Below are positions 52,104 through 62,729 of a stretch of DNA of 64,000 bases, in pieces; the first letter of the stretch is position 1; each line of letters starts with the position of its first letter. The position numbers were made by a program, and so were the translations under genes. Source of the DNA: Circinella umbellata (Eukaryota; Mucoromycota; Mucoromycetes; Mucorales; Lichtheimiaceae). The notes beneath the pieces were generated by a model. It made no database searches and was not told the origin of the DNA. It was given only the letters and a program-made list of their open reading frames with translations. The stretch is taken from the NCBI GenBank assembly GCA_025093555.1, contig JAIWNF010000064.1:186001-250000 (forward strand), given 5' to 3'.

Positions 52104-55100
52104 TTATTGGTCTTTCTGTTTTCGTTCTTCATCCCATTGTGTTAATACTGCACCTATCGCCAAATCTGATGAATCCGTGTATAATTTATAAGGCTTATTA
52201 GGTTCCGGAAACTTGAGTGTCACTGCTCTCATCAGTGCTTCCTTGACTAGTCGAAAGGCCTTTTCATGTCGATCTTCCCAAACAAAAGACGTCGATTTTT
52301 TTAACAAGTCATTCAGAACAGAAGTAATTTCACTATACATATGTATGTGTTGTCGATAAAAGCCTGCTAAGGAAATAAAGGCGCGTACACTGGTCTTATT
52401 ATTTGGTCTTGGAAAGTCTTGCATTTTAATAAGTTTTTCTGGGTGGGGTCTTACCCCTTCCTTTGATACAAGATACCCCAGTATCTCTACCTCTTGTTGG
52501 GCAAATATACACTTCTTCGGACGTAATTTCATATAGACTTCGCGTAACCTTTCCAAAACTTTTTCCAGATGAATTAAATGTTCTTGGAATGATTGTGAAT
52601 AAACTGAAATATCATCAATATATGTGTTCACAAAATCATTTAAGAAACCTTCCATTGCTAAATAAATTGCTCGAGAGAATGCTGAGGGGCCATTAACCAC
52701 ACCAAACGGGATCACTGTATATAAGAAATTACCCCAAGGAGTTGTTAATGTTAGTTTATCGATACTGTCTTTATGTACTTTAACTTGATTAAAGCCTTTT
52801 AGTAGGTCCATACAACTAATGTGCGAAGCTTGATTATAAGATTCTAAAAAATCTGATATCACTGGTAAAGGCCATGGATCTCGCACCGTGACTTCATTCA
52901 ATTTTTGGAATTGAACACATAATCTTCTTTCGCCCGTCCTCTTCTTGACGTATAACGCCGGGAATGACCATCCTCCTGCTCGTTGACCTTCCGGTCCCTT
53001 AACGTGAGTTGCAGGTATCAGTATACCTTGTTGCACCATTTTGTTAATTTCCTGTCGTAATTGGTCAAGTTCAGTGTGAGACATAAACCAGTTTGGTCTG
53101 TGCATTATTGGTTTTGCGTCACCTGTATCAACATGAAACTCCAAAATCGACGTTTGTGTTAAATCTTTATAATCGACACCAAATACATCTTGATACCGCC
53201 AGAGCAAGTCGGTCAACTTATCGGTTTCTTCTTCAGTTAGGTTGCAATTCTTGATACTGTTTTGGATTTCCAACCAGATGTCTTGAGATGTTGCATCTTC
53301 TTGTTTATCTTCTTTTATTTCAAATGCTGATAAAGACAATTGATTTTCTTCCTCTTCAGCTTCTGTTGAAAATCCTGTTGGTATGACCAAATATGATGAA
53401 TAACTAGGAGATTCTTCTGTTTCCTCAGTACTTTCTGAATCAGATTCTTCAGTTGATTCTTCATTTTCTTCTTCTTCCCATTCATCGACTACCTCAACAA
53501 ATTGAGGTTTTCGTATGCCTTCATATGTTATAAGAAGTGGTTCAATACTAAACTTTTTCCTTATCCACCAGTTGTATGACCCCCAGTCAGTAAACAGTTT
53601 GAATTTATGTAATGCTCTTCTTCCAACAAGGAAGTCATACTCGGATTGATCAAATACCACCGCGTCAACAGTAATTGATACTTGTTTGATTGTTAGCTGT
53701 ACTGATTGTACATATCCGACTGCATCTACTTTTCTTCCATCTGCCATTCCATGTGTCATTGGTGATGGTTCTAGGTTCACGAATCCTAATTTTCTGGCCA
53801 TTTTTGCGCTCATCAAACATCCCACGGAACCACAGTCTAGTACGCCGTCAGTCTGGATACTGCCTTGAATGATTACATCGGTCCTTGGCGCGCCGTAGCC
53901 CGTTATGTCCAGAGGCTCATCTGTTTTTGTCCAAAATGCATCAACTATTCCCTTTGGTTTTCGTTTCTGTTTTCTGGTCGCAAGCCTTTTTAAATCGGTG
54001 CGAAAACCCGAGACTGAATTATTTAACTGATTGAGTGAACATTTAAATACTTTAGCATTTGCTATATCAGCTGCTTTAATACGATCTCCCGGTATGGAGA
54101 AACCTTCATTCATATCAAGGCCATCTGATATCTTGGATGACTCCTGGTACGCCTTTTGTTCCTGATGAATTTTGGTTCGATTTTTGTTTGACTTGACTTC
54201 TTTCATAGGTTGGTCAAATTGAATTGCTTGGGGGCTATTTGAGTTATTTTGAATCGTCGCCTCCTTGACAAAAGTCCTTAACTTCTTTGGCTTTTCTTGT
54301 AATTGTTCTTCTTGTGAAACATTTTCTCGACCTCTCTTGAAAGCAGCCAAATTGTTTTCAACTGGTAATAATTCCTCTGATTCGTCATCCGCGTCATGTA
54401 ATTTTTGATTGTCATTATGTTGGTCTTTATCATTGGTAACAGAAACTAGATACGAGGTGGAATTGGTAGATTCTTTATTTCTTTTATTATCGGGACAATT
54501 ATAATATGTGTGGTGAGGGGTTCTTGTTCCTTTACAAATTTTACATGGAGCTTTACATTCTGAAGCAAGGTGACCGACACCTTTACAATTAAAACAGCCA
54601 TTTGATGTCACTTGATTAATTGGTTTCCCTTGTTTTTCATTTAGCACCATTACCAGACTTGATACTTGATCAATAAGGACCTCTAGCCTGTCTTGATTAA
54701 TTTTTGTTTCTTTTGGTTTTTCTTGACTTTTATTTATTTCTTTTATTTCTTCTTCATTGCCACTAATCATTAGTGTTAAGTGGTTAACTTGTTCGCATAA
54801 TTTTTGTAATCGATCTTTTTCAACTGTCTTGGTGGATTGTACTTGTTTTTCATTCACTATCAAGGATAAGTTGCTAATCTGCTTCGTTAATAGTTCAATT
54901 GGATCGGGTCCCCCTTGTGTAACTTTTTCTTCATTTTTCTTATTCTTGGTATGAGTTTTCACATGTGTCTTCTTTTTCTTGTACTCTCTTCTTTTTCTTG
55001 ACCGTCGAATCTCAGATTCTGATGACTCACTTGAAGAGTTATCTGTGTTATCACCCGAGTAATCGGAGGAACTTGATAAGTAAGATTCTGAATCACTGTC

Positions 55101-55643
55101 TTCTCCGTCAGAGGAATCCGCGTAAAGGTAATCCTTCACTGCCACCTTAGCTTGCTTTAAGGTTGTTGGCCCTGTGTTACATACGAACTTTCTCATAACT
55201 TTATTTGGTTGAGCTTTTATGAAAATTTCACACAGTTCTCTATCTTGTATTATTGATACATCTTTATATAAATTCGCTTCCTTGTGTTGTCTTCTTCTAA
55301 GATCATCAAATCGATCGAGGAAATCGTTTAAGTCTTCGTTTTTCTTTCTGGCAATGTTTCTTAACTTTTTTGTTGCATTTTTGATTTTTTTTCGATTTTG
55401 GAAACGTGATGTAAATTCTTCTATGAACTCGCTCCATAGCTTGAACTCTTGGTTATAAAGCCACTTTCTAACTGTTTTGTCCAAATATCTTGGCACCATA
55501 CGTAATTTCATTTCATTAGTCCCCAAGGACCCCACTTGCGCAGCATCTTGATACATTTGTAGCCATTGATCAGGATCATCTCCTTTTTGAAATTTTGATA
55601 TATTGGGCATGATATATCTTGAACCTTTTTCGATTTCGGGCAT
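52104..55643 (-). CDS. Retrotransposon Gag-Pol, proximal part: capsid, zinc knuckle, protease, RT
   Basis: 1179 codons from MPEIEKG. Gag capsid occupies about residues 1-170 (DPDQWLQMYQDAAQVG, KWLYNQEFKLWSEFIEEF). A Ser/Asp-rich and Lys-rich linker follows, then one CCHC zinc knuckle (CFNCKGVGHLASEC) and further CxxC pairs. The aspartic protease motif is GVLDCGSVGCLMS, so Cys replaces the usual Ser/Thr of D-S/T-G. Reverse transcriptase has LPVISDFLESY, MDLLKGFNQVKV, FGVVNGPSAF and YIDDISVYSQ, the last holding the catalytic Asp pair. The RNase H domain begins (LYTDSSDLAIGAVL) but the frame ends in TAA at 52104-52106. Sense continues in the other frame, so one base appears to be lost or gained just before the stop, near the A4 run at 52119-52122 (reverse strand). 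Confidence 0.93.
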   Translation of the reverse strand: MPEIEKGSRYIMPNISKFQKGDDPDQWLQMYQDAAQVGSLGTNEMKLRMVPRYLDKTVRKWLYNQEFKLWSEFIEEFTSRFQNRKKIKNATKKLRNIARKKNEDLNDFLDRFDDLRRRQHKEANLYKDVSIIQDRELCEIFIKAQPNKVMRKFVCNTGPTTLKQAKVAVKDYLYADSSDGEDSDSESYLSSSSDYSGDNTDNSSSESSESEIRRSRKRREYKKKKTHVKTHTKNKKNEEKVTQGGPDPIELLTKQISNLSLIVNEKQVQSTKTVEKDRLQKLCEQVNHLTLMISGNEEEIKEINKSQEKPKETKINQDRLEVLIDQVSSLVMVLNEKQGKPINQVTSNGCFNCKGVGHLASECKAPCKICKGTRTPHHTYYNCPDNKRNKESTNSTSYLVSVTNDKDQHNDNQKLHDADDESEELLPVENNLAAFKRGRENVSQEEQLQEKPKKLRTFVKEATIQNNSNSPQAIQFDQPMKEVKSNKNRTKIHQEQKAYQESSKISDGLDMNEGFSIPGDRIKAADIANAKVFKCSLNQLNNSVSGFRTDLKRLATRKQKRKPKGIVDAFWTKTDEPLDITGYGAPRTDVIIQGSIQTDGVLDCGSVGCLMSAKMARKLGFVNLEPSPMTHGMADGRKVDAVGYVQSVQLTIKQVSITVDAVVFDQSEYDFLVGRRALHKFKLFTDWGSYNWWIRKKFSIEPLLITYEGIRKPQFVEVVDEWEEEENEESTEESDSESTEETEESPSYSSYLVIPTGFSTEAEEEENQLSLSAFEIKEDKQEDATSQDIWLEIQNSIKNCNLTEEETDKLTDLLWRYQDVFGVDYKDLTQTSILEFHVDTGDAKPIMHRPNWFMSHTELDQLRQEINKMVQQGILIPATHVKGPEGQRAGGWSFPALYVKKRTGERRLCVQFQKLNEVTVRDPWPLPVISDFLESYNQASHISCMDLLKGFNQVKVHKDSIDKLTLTTPWGNFLYTVIPFGVVNGPSAFSRAIYLAMEGFLNDFVNTYIDDISVYSQSFQEHLIHLEKVLERLREVYMKLRPKKCIFAQQEVEILGYLVSKEGVRPHPEKLIKMQDFPRPNNKTSVRAFISLAGFYRQHIHMYSEITSVLNDLLKKSTSFVWEDRHEKAFRLVKEALMRAVTLKFPEPNKPYKLYTDSSDLAIGAVLTQWDEERKQKDQ

Positions 55644-55752
55644 TGTTGTATTATTCGTTTTATTTCTTTGAAAGAGTGTTAGAGTCGTCCAACTTTTTAC
55701 TCTTTTGATGATGTTGTTGCTCCTCTAAACTCTTCCGCCAGAAGGCACCAAA

Positions 55753-56019
55753 TGATGTACGTTGACTTTATAACTGTAAAACTATTGGCTATTTATTTAT
55801 ATAATTGTTAATAAAGAGATAAACTATAATGAATAAAATAAGGGTAAAACTTACTATTCTCGTAGATAAAAATAAAGTGAAGAAAAGAAAAGAAAAAGTG
55901 GGATGAGAGGAGTCAAAGTACAAGATTAAATAATACAACGAAGTTACACATATGAGAAAATTTAAAATCTAGGAGAAAACGCAATAATTGATTTTTACGA
56001 AAGTTTCACCGCCACATCA
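55753..56019 (-). repeat. 5' LTR of the Ty3/gypsy element
   Basis: 267 bp, identical to 50255-50521. It should contain the promoter for the leftward transcript. Confidence 0.95.
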
Positions 56020-56913
56020 CTTTCTCATCCGTAACCAGTCCGGCCCTTTAATAAATTATTATTACCAATATACCCTTCAACAAAAAACCACGCTTATGCT
56101 TGATGAGAGATAGAAAGCTCGCTCATGTGCCCAAAAACATTACTCCCATATGTTTTAAATAAGTAGAGCCCTCTTTCCACTTCCAAAAAAGAATACCAAT
56201 TTCCAATAGTTGTCATACTACAAAAATTATTGTTGATGAGCATGAGCATAGTATATTCCAATTATTAAAATAGTAAACTTCTAGTAGTTGGATTATACAT
56301 TTCAATCAATTCTGCCTGTGTTCTGTCTTATAACAATTGCTACAATCGTTTTCAACTTATTAAGCTCATAATAAGCTCAACCTTTTACTGAATCATTATA
56401 AGATTTACTTCAATCATTGATGACAAAAAAAAAGACTTCACTTACTTTTGCATCTTACTACATTGTTATACCATGTAAAAAAGAGTATTATCGGAAAAAA
56501 AGAAGTTTTTTTTTTTTAATTTTTTTTTGTAGGGACTAAAAAGTACTTTTTTTTTATTTAACCATATTTCGGGTGTAACGAAGGTGACAGATTAGGCGAA
56601 GCAGAAAAGAGAAAATGAACGGAGAGCTTTTGGAAGAAAAACAGCCGTTGTAATATGTATATATATATATATATATATATTGCTATTTTTCCTTTTTTTT
56701 TTTTGTGTAAGTGTTTTGTTTTGTTATGTGAGATAAAAAAGGATCACCAATTGAACATTAAGGTGGGGAAAAAAAAGAAGTGTTTTTTAAAAGACTAAAG
56801 AGTCAGGGTTCAAAAAAATAAAATAAATTACAATAAAATAAAATAAAAACAAGAGGGAGGAAAAACGAAGCGTTGGAGAGATATTTTATGCTTCAGGGTC
56901 ATAGGTGATCCAT
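56020..56913. other. Non-coding flank
   Basis: AT-rich sequence with an (AT)n run at 56655-56680 and T/A homopolymers at 56509-56550. No gene seen. Confidence 0.5.
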
Positions 56914-57750
56914 CTAGCCCTTTTTTTTCCCTTTACGTGATGGTGATGGTGATGATGAATGTGTGTTGTTGTTGTTGTTGTTGATAAAAGTTCGCTGGTG
57001 AGGAGATGGCGATATATGAACTTGTGGGGAAGGTGAGGCCAGGACAGGAGGAAGCGCGGGTGGAGCTGGTGGGTTGATGATGGGGGAGAAGGAAGAAGAC
57101 GAGGCAGGAGCAAAGTCAGAACCATCGATGGACATATTGGATGCCATCAAGGACTGAACTTGGGAACCAAGATAACACTGGTTTGTGAATAATAACTGCT
57201 GATTCCGTACCATGTGCTGTACTTGTTGCCCCATACCAAGAATGACAGATTCTAGTCGAGAACTCGATTGCTGTTGCTGATCGAACGAGTCCTGTACACC
57301 GGTTATTCTGTCATTGCTTTTGTCCAACTTATTGCTTATCTCTCCAAGTCGATTCGCCACTTCAACTTGTGAGTCCACAATATGAGGGACTAGCTCTTCA
57401 TAATCCTGCAACCTATTGGTTGATGGGTTGTTTAAAGAAGCAATAACCTGCTCCTGGAATTCTTTGAATTCTGGACTGAGGAACAGATTATTCTCGCCAT
57501 GCCTTCTCTTGGAGTTAACAACCACGTTCTCCCTTTTTATGTACAAAAAAACAGCTGCGTCTTGAAGAATAATTCTTCTGCACCTGACAAGCAGCTGCAA
57601 AAAACCACGCTTGGCAGTATCAGCACCTCGTTGTAGACTTGATGGTGCCTTACTGCGCTCGTTTTTTGAATGTTGATGTTGGATTCCATCCTGTTCTACT
57701 GTAGCCGGTGTGGATGTTTTTATATTAAATTTATAAGTAGATATATTTAT
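56914..57750 (-). pseudogene. Probable C-terminal part of the Crypton-like recombinase gene
   Basis: The frame is open leftward from 57750 to the stop at 56914, without an ATG near its start. It reads GADTAKRGFLQLLVRCRRIILQDAAVFLY, then LFLSPEFKEFQEQVIASL, a likely coiled coil (about IVDSQVEVANRL to RNQQLL), then a Pro/Ser-rich tail, an Asn run and a basic end (RKGKKKG). The ILQDAAV...SPEF wording resembles, from memory, the region after the recombinase core in Ndc10-like/Crypton proteins of early-diverging fungi. It lies 660 bp beyond the end of the recombinase exons at 58407, in the same orientation. I infer that it is the same gene, interrupted by an unusually long intron or an insertion. 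It could instead be an independent gene whose first exon I missed. Confidence 0.45.
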
Positions 57751-58406
57751 TCAGCTACAACAGATGCTTATGTATTTTTATAGTGAGCACCAGTAATATT
57801 ATCGTATATTACAACATAATTGTTTATTAAGATTTCTCAAGTTCTTTTGAGATAATATATGTTAAGTGATAATGATTTTAATATAATCAAATCTAGTACA
57901 GAGATATTATGTCTGTATGTATTGAGTCTTTATAATGTGAATTTAGTTGTTATCAAATTCAAATACTACGTTTAATATGTAGTCAACAAATAAATATATA
58001 AAATAAGTAAGATAATGATCTTAAGCTAATCCCTTGGATAAATAAAATAATTAAAACAACCCAATATACGGTGTTGAGTGATCAATAGAAAATAAAGTCA
58101 AATTGATTGAATAACAGATTGATAATTTTTATTTGGTTTAAAAAAGTTGGGGTTTATATATCTTTTACAATTGTTCCGCAGTAACTTCTAATGTTACGCA
58201 GTTAAATCCGCAGCAACTGTTTAATGTCGCGCAGTTATTACATGTGATTGTTTAATTAATTAATTGGGGGGATATTTATATTAAGTTGTTGTACAATAGA
58301 TTGATTCGTGTAAAAGGTAATAGAAATGAGAATATTCTTATATGAATAATTATTCTGAATATTCGTGTATAAAAATAGAAAATAAGAAAAGTTGTTTATG
58401 TAAGGG
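57751..58406. other. Spacer between the two parts of the recombinase gene
   Basis: AT-rich, with repeated CGCAGTTA/CGCAGTAA-like words at 58169-58238 and the mirrored GAATATTC pair at 58330-58364. It has no coding character and is far longer than other introns in this window, so it may be inserted DNA. Confidence 0.4.
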
Positions 58407-60526
58407 TTACACTACAAACTCAACATTTTCACAATCACCATCATCGGAATCGTCGTCATTCTCATCCCTCTCGTACATCTCGTGCTCACAGAATTTTTTC
58501 CAAGGATCCTTGTCAGTTCCATAACAATCCTCGATCCAAGGAAACACCATTTTTTGTAGCTTGAGGGAGGGAGACACATTATTCCTCGGGAGACGGAATG
58601 GCTTGTCCCAAAAGCCTGCCATACCTCTTGCAAATTGTGAGGGCAGCTTATCGAGATAATGTGTCTCAAGACGACCTAAACGATCCTTCCAGTCCCCACC
58701 TTTCTTGATTACATCAAGCGGAGCACCAAGAGATTCGGCCTCGAGTGCTCCAGCATGACGCCCACCATGTGTTACCCGAGTGGAATTGATACCATGCTCA
58801 GCAAATATATCTTTCGTCAACTTATATTGCTGAGCACCACTGATGCCCTTTTCGGGATCACCATGTCCAGACAAAACTTTCCAGTTATACCATCTTTCTT
58901 CACCTAAGAAATCGGCATTGTCCTATTTTTATATAATTTTATTAATGTCTGCCTCAAGAACTCGTCGGAATATGAGAACTACTTTGGTCACATCTATATA
59001 TTTACATACCTAAAGCAAACTGAACATATAAAATGCAAATGCACTAACAGGGCACCTGAAAACATTTTCATGTCTAATCCCACAGCCGAATTTCACCTCG
59101 CCTTCTCTCAATGTTTTCCCTTTGTCTAAGCAAACACTAAGGCTAACGCTTGTTGTGTTCCTCGATGTTGCTGCTTCGGAATAACTGTACAGAAACAATC
59201 AGAGAAATTGAGACCTCTGATGTCCTGATCCCGAAGTAGCAAATGGTGTCGAGCAGCAATCGAGAACATTTCTCGTAGACTTTTCTTACTGCTCGACAAC
59301 CAGAGTTGCTTCATCATCCGAATCAAGTTGCCAGGCTTATAAGAGTCCCGGATGACGCAGTGAGCAGCACGGTCAGCGTTTGTTACGACTTGGTCATAAA
59401 CAAGATTATTCCTGTACTGCTTGAGTAACAAAGCCAGGTTTTTATTGTCATTTGGTGACGGCCAAGAAACTGCACGTCGCTGGCATTGGAACTCGTACAA
59501 GAATAACAGTGCCTTCTGATACTGGTTCACTGCTTCATAACTCAAAGGAACTTCAAGAACCTTTGATTTCCCATCTTTACTCAGACGAGCTGCATCCGTC
59601 ACTATAAAATAGAGCATAAAGCAAAAGTTAAGCTATATATACTTATTACAGCCATAAAAGTACTATTATTGAAAACATGTTGTAAAAATATTACATACTC
59701 TGAGGTAAAGTCGTCGACAAATTCAACTGATCATTTTCTTTGAGATAAAGTTGTGTTCTCACATCTGTACCGATTGGCACATTTTTGTTGAATTTGCGTT
59801 TAAACACAAATTCAGAGAAAAATGCGACCACCAATTCAGGAGGACCCACAGTATATGGGTGCTCCTGATCAGTGTTGTATCTTGAACGATTTTCATCGCA
59901 GAATTGCTATAATTTACAATTACAAATAAAGTAAGCAACTGTTACATTCCGAGATATATATATATATATATAAAAGAAGGGAGTTGCTATGGAAACCCCA
60001 CCCATACAGTTTATTGACAAGATGTAAAAACAAATTTCTCAATAAGCTCAAACAATAATCATTTATAACATCATATTTAGAGTTAAGCTGCAGAATTTAT
60101 ATGACTTATACACGTGATGATCGAAAATACTGATAGATATATGACCATATAGTAATTCCATATAAAGTACATACAAATACATGTCAAATTATTACTTAAC
60201 CCCAGAAAAAACAATAAAAACTAGGGTGTTTGTAGCAACTCCCAAAATGAAAAGGCAAAATAGACTACCTTCCACTGGACTAGTGGCTGTTTATAAGCCA
60301 AAGTCATAGTTGGCCTTTTGTTTCTATTTAAGAAATCAAGACCAAGATCAATCTCATCCAGTTCACTCGAAGGATGAGGAATGGAAAGATTAACTGGCAG
60401 ATCGCCAGAAGATTGACTGCTTGATCCGGCAGATGTTGCAAGATTTTGTTCCTGAACAATTTTTCTTGGACGGCCTCAGCCACGCTTGGCGAGTTGGTTT
60501 TGAGAAGTGTTATTAGAATGATTCAT
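58407..60526 (-). pseudogene. Crypton-type tyrosine recombinase (Ndc10-like), disabled
   Basis: Four exons read leftward: 60269-60526, 59699-59906, 59010-59601 and 58407-58922. The core holds the tyrosine-recombinase residues. The first Arg is in LLLRDQDIRGLNFSD, a Lys lies near DKGKTLREGEVKFG, HxxR is in THGGRHAGALEAESLG, and the nucleophile Tyr is in ETHYLDKLP. This combination, with RHENVFRCPVSAFAFYMF between, is that of Crypton/Ndc10-II proteins, which cut and join DNA by a 3'-phosphotyrosine link. Three lesions are seen: TGA at 60478-60476 inside an N-terminal AT-hook-like motif (KRG-stop-GRPRK); a one-base frameshift near 59126 before DKGKT; and TAG at 59012-59010 at the end of exon 3. 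Both stops fit C-to-T changes. The gene should be inactive unless read-through or alternative starts rescue it. Confidence 0.8.
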
Positions 60527-60953
60527 AGTAAAAATAATTGAGAAAAAAAAAAGAGCAATGTGTAATATAGTCTCAAACCCTTCACAATTCAGTATTTATA
60601 ACTCAAGTCAGTATTTATAACTCAAAAAATAAAGTTCCAGTATTCATAACTTTTTTATTATACAAAAAGTTAATTTTACTGGTCTTGTACCAGCTAAATC
60701 CCCAGTATTTATAACTCGACTTCAGTATTCCTTCGTCGTTACCTTCCATTTTTGGTAACTTTTTGAAGCTTTTGAGCCCGTTGATTGGCGGACTTCTTCA
60801 ATTTCTTACCAAAAAAAATAAATCGAGTTATGATACTGCTGAGTATTAATTATATACTAATAAAAAAGAAATATTGTCTAAGTATATTATCTCTATCTTA
60901 TTGAATGAGAATGTAATACAATAAATAAATAGAATAAAGCGGAGGGGGGGGGA
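60527..60953. other. Upstream region of the recombinase gene
   Basis: AT-rich, with repeated AGTATTTATAACTCAA-like phrases at about 60591-60716 (four imperfect copies). No gene seen. Confidence 0.45.
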
Positions 60954-61044
60954 CAGCAAGGTCCCCTATATCATGTAATGCTGTTGACGACTTCCTACGT
61001 CGTCATTACTGTACATTACACATCCTTGTCGGGGACCTTGGCTG
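60954..61044. mobile_element. Short MITE-like element (91 bp) with terminal inverted repeats
   Basis: The left end CAGCAAGGTCCCC and the right end, read inverted, CAGCCAAGGTCCCC form terminal repeats that differ by one base. The interior holds a palindrome (GACGACTTCCTACGTCGTC). An inverted, partly deleted relative lies at 48880-48949. No clear TA duplication is seen at the ends. Confidence 0.65.
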
Positions 61045-62523
61045 TGAATCCAGAGTACTTGTAGTGAAATTTTCTTTAGTTTGTACGGAAATGCGTTAAA
61101 ATTGTTCAATCATTTTACGGGATGACCAGTTGCCTTGTACTGCGTGATTCTCGACAGACACGCCTGCTTGTGTGGCTAGTGTAGCACCTAAAGCCCTTGC
61201 CTTTGGAAGAGATGCCCCAGTTGAACGGCCAACAAACTTCATAACCTAATTAATATATTTGCTAATACGCTGACTTGACAAGCCTTTATCATAGGGATTG
61301 AGATATCGTAATAGTGGCACTAGTGATTAGTGTTCTTCATCTCATCCGCTATCCGCTCATCCGATCCGACTATCCGATCTATCCGCAAGTGTTTAGGTCT
61401 TTGGTTTTTTTTTTCTTTCTTTTTTTTTTTTTTTAAAAAAAAAGCTGTTTTAAAAGAATACTAAAATACATCATTGAAGCAAGTAATAATTTTAGTTTAT
61501 TGAAAGTAGTAATTTATAAATATTGAAGAAAAGAGTTGCTTCATTTGGGAGATCCATCAAAACTTTTGGATCTATACTCATTATTTAACCTAATTTCGGA
61601 AATGCTGAATCCTTATAACAGCTGCCAACACTCGTCTTCTGAAGTTTAAAGAAAAAAGAGATAAATTAACGCATTACTAGTAATATAATCAACCGTTTAT
61701 CAATAGTTATAAAGAGAACCTAATAACAGAAGCATGGATACTATCAAAAATAATAACGGTAATAATTACGCTATCATCATTGTAAGTGATTAGTAAATAA
61801 TGATACCATAAATATATCAATAAAATAATGTATATATTGCGTATGTTGTAAATAATACAAGGGAGCAATATATGCTGTACTTTGCTATGTTCAAATAAAA
61901 ATGAAAGTAACGTGATTTCATTAATCAAATAGTGCAATGTCGTACGGTATAAAAGAATACTGGGTGCCATGTAGAGATGAATAGTATTTCAATCATGAGC
62001 AAGAATAAAATAGATTTGTGAACGTCAAATGCATAATCGTATAGATAAAGAAGTGTTTGTCGTTATAAATGGTGTAAGATGGTAATAACTTGTCATAATA
62101 AAAAAAAAAGAAGTTCTGAAATTACTATAATTATCTGGTATTTGATTGCTTGTGTATATAATTATATGTGTTAATGATTAGTAGATGTAAATAAATATTG
62201 AAATCCAGAAGGAACCAAGGGATGAAGTATATAGGTTGATGTAGGAAGGCGAAAATAAAAAAGAGAAAAGAAAAGTGAATAATAATAACAGAAAAAAAAT
62301 CAACCAGGGAAATAAAAAAGCTTATTATAGGTGTAGGTTTGTATTATAAATATGAAGTGATATTAAAGCGTGGTAAAAATAAAAGTGTTGTTCTGAGACC
62401 TAATTCCTTTGATAACCCATATAAACACATTACAAATAATTATTTCATATTAATAGCACCATTATCCAAGGGAAAAAAATACGCATGAAAAAATAACTAT
62501 ATCCACATAAAACTTTATTGATA
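61045..62523. other. Intergenic, no gene seen
   Basis: AT-rich. A short array of six ATCCG words lies at 61344-61385. The stretch 61080-61240 is less AT-rich and may be another coding relic, but I could not read a convincing frame. Confidence 0.4.
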
Positions 62524-62573
62524 CAGTAAGTATTCGCTAAACCGGTACCCAATATATGTGAGGATTTGTACTG
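62524..62573. mobile_element. Left-end fragment of the pogo-like element family
   Basis: CAGTAAGTATTCGCTAAACC and the following bases to about 62570 match the left end of the element at 9998 with few mismatches (AATATATGTGAGG is shared). TA does not directly precede it intact (GATA does at 62520-62523). The match stops where LTR sequence begins. Confidence 0.8.
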
Positions 62574-62729
62574 TGATGTGGTGGCGAAACTTTCGTAAAA
62601 ATCAATTATTGCGTTTTCTCCTAGATTTTAAATTTTCTCATATGTGTAACTTTGTTGTATTATTTAATCTTGTACTTTGACTCCTCCCATCCCACTTTTT
62701 CTTCTCTTTTCTTTACTTTATTTTATCTA
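62574..62729 (+). repeat. Truncated solo LTR of the Ty3/gypsy family
   Basis: The first 156 bases match the reverse complement of the 267-bp LTR at 50255, beginning at the terminal TGATGTGG, with scattered substitutions and small indels. The match ends at TTATCTA, where the LTR would continue. It is older than the intact element. Confidence 0.85.

Larger units (their letters stand above)
50255..56019 (-). mobile_element. Ty3/gypsy LTR retrotransposon, nearly intact
   Basis: A 5765-bp element transcribed leftward with two 267-bp LTRs that look identical base for base, each starting TGATGT and ending ACATCA. The four bases CTTT flank both sides (50251-50254 and 56020-56023), a likely target duplication. 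Inside the 5' LTR a candidate primer-binding site TGGTGCCTTCTGGCGGAAGA (reverse strand, 55750-55731) lies two bases from the LTR. A purine tract AGAGGGGAGAA abuts the 3' LTR (50522-50532). Pol order protease-RT-RNase H-integrase gives the Ty3/gypsy class; no chromodomain follows the integrase. Identical LTRs imply recent insertion. A single frameshift in RNase H separates two long ORFs. Confidence 0.95.

Noticed and set aside
61080..61260. Possible coding relic in a less AT-rich patch
   Set aside because: No frame longer than a few dozen codons reads as protein, so it is not listed as a gene.
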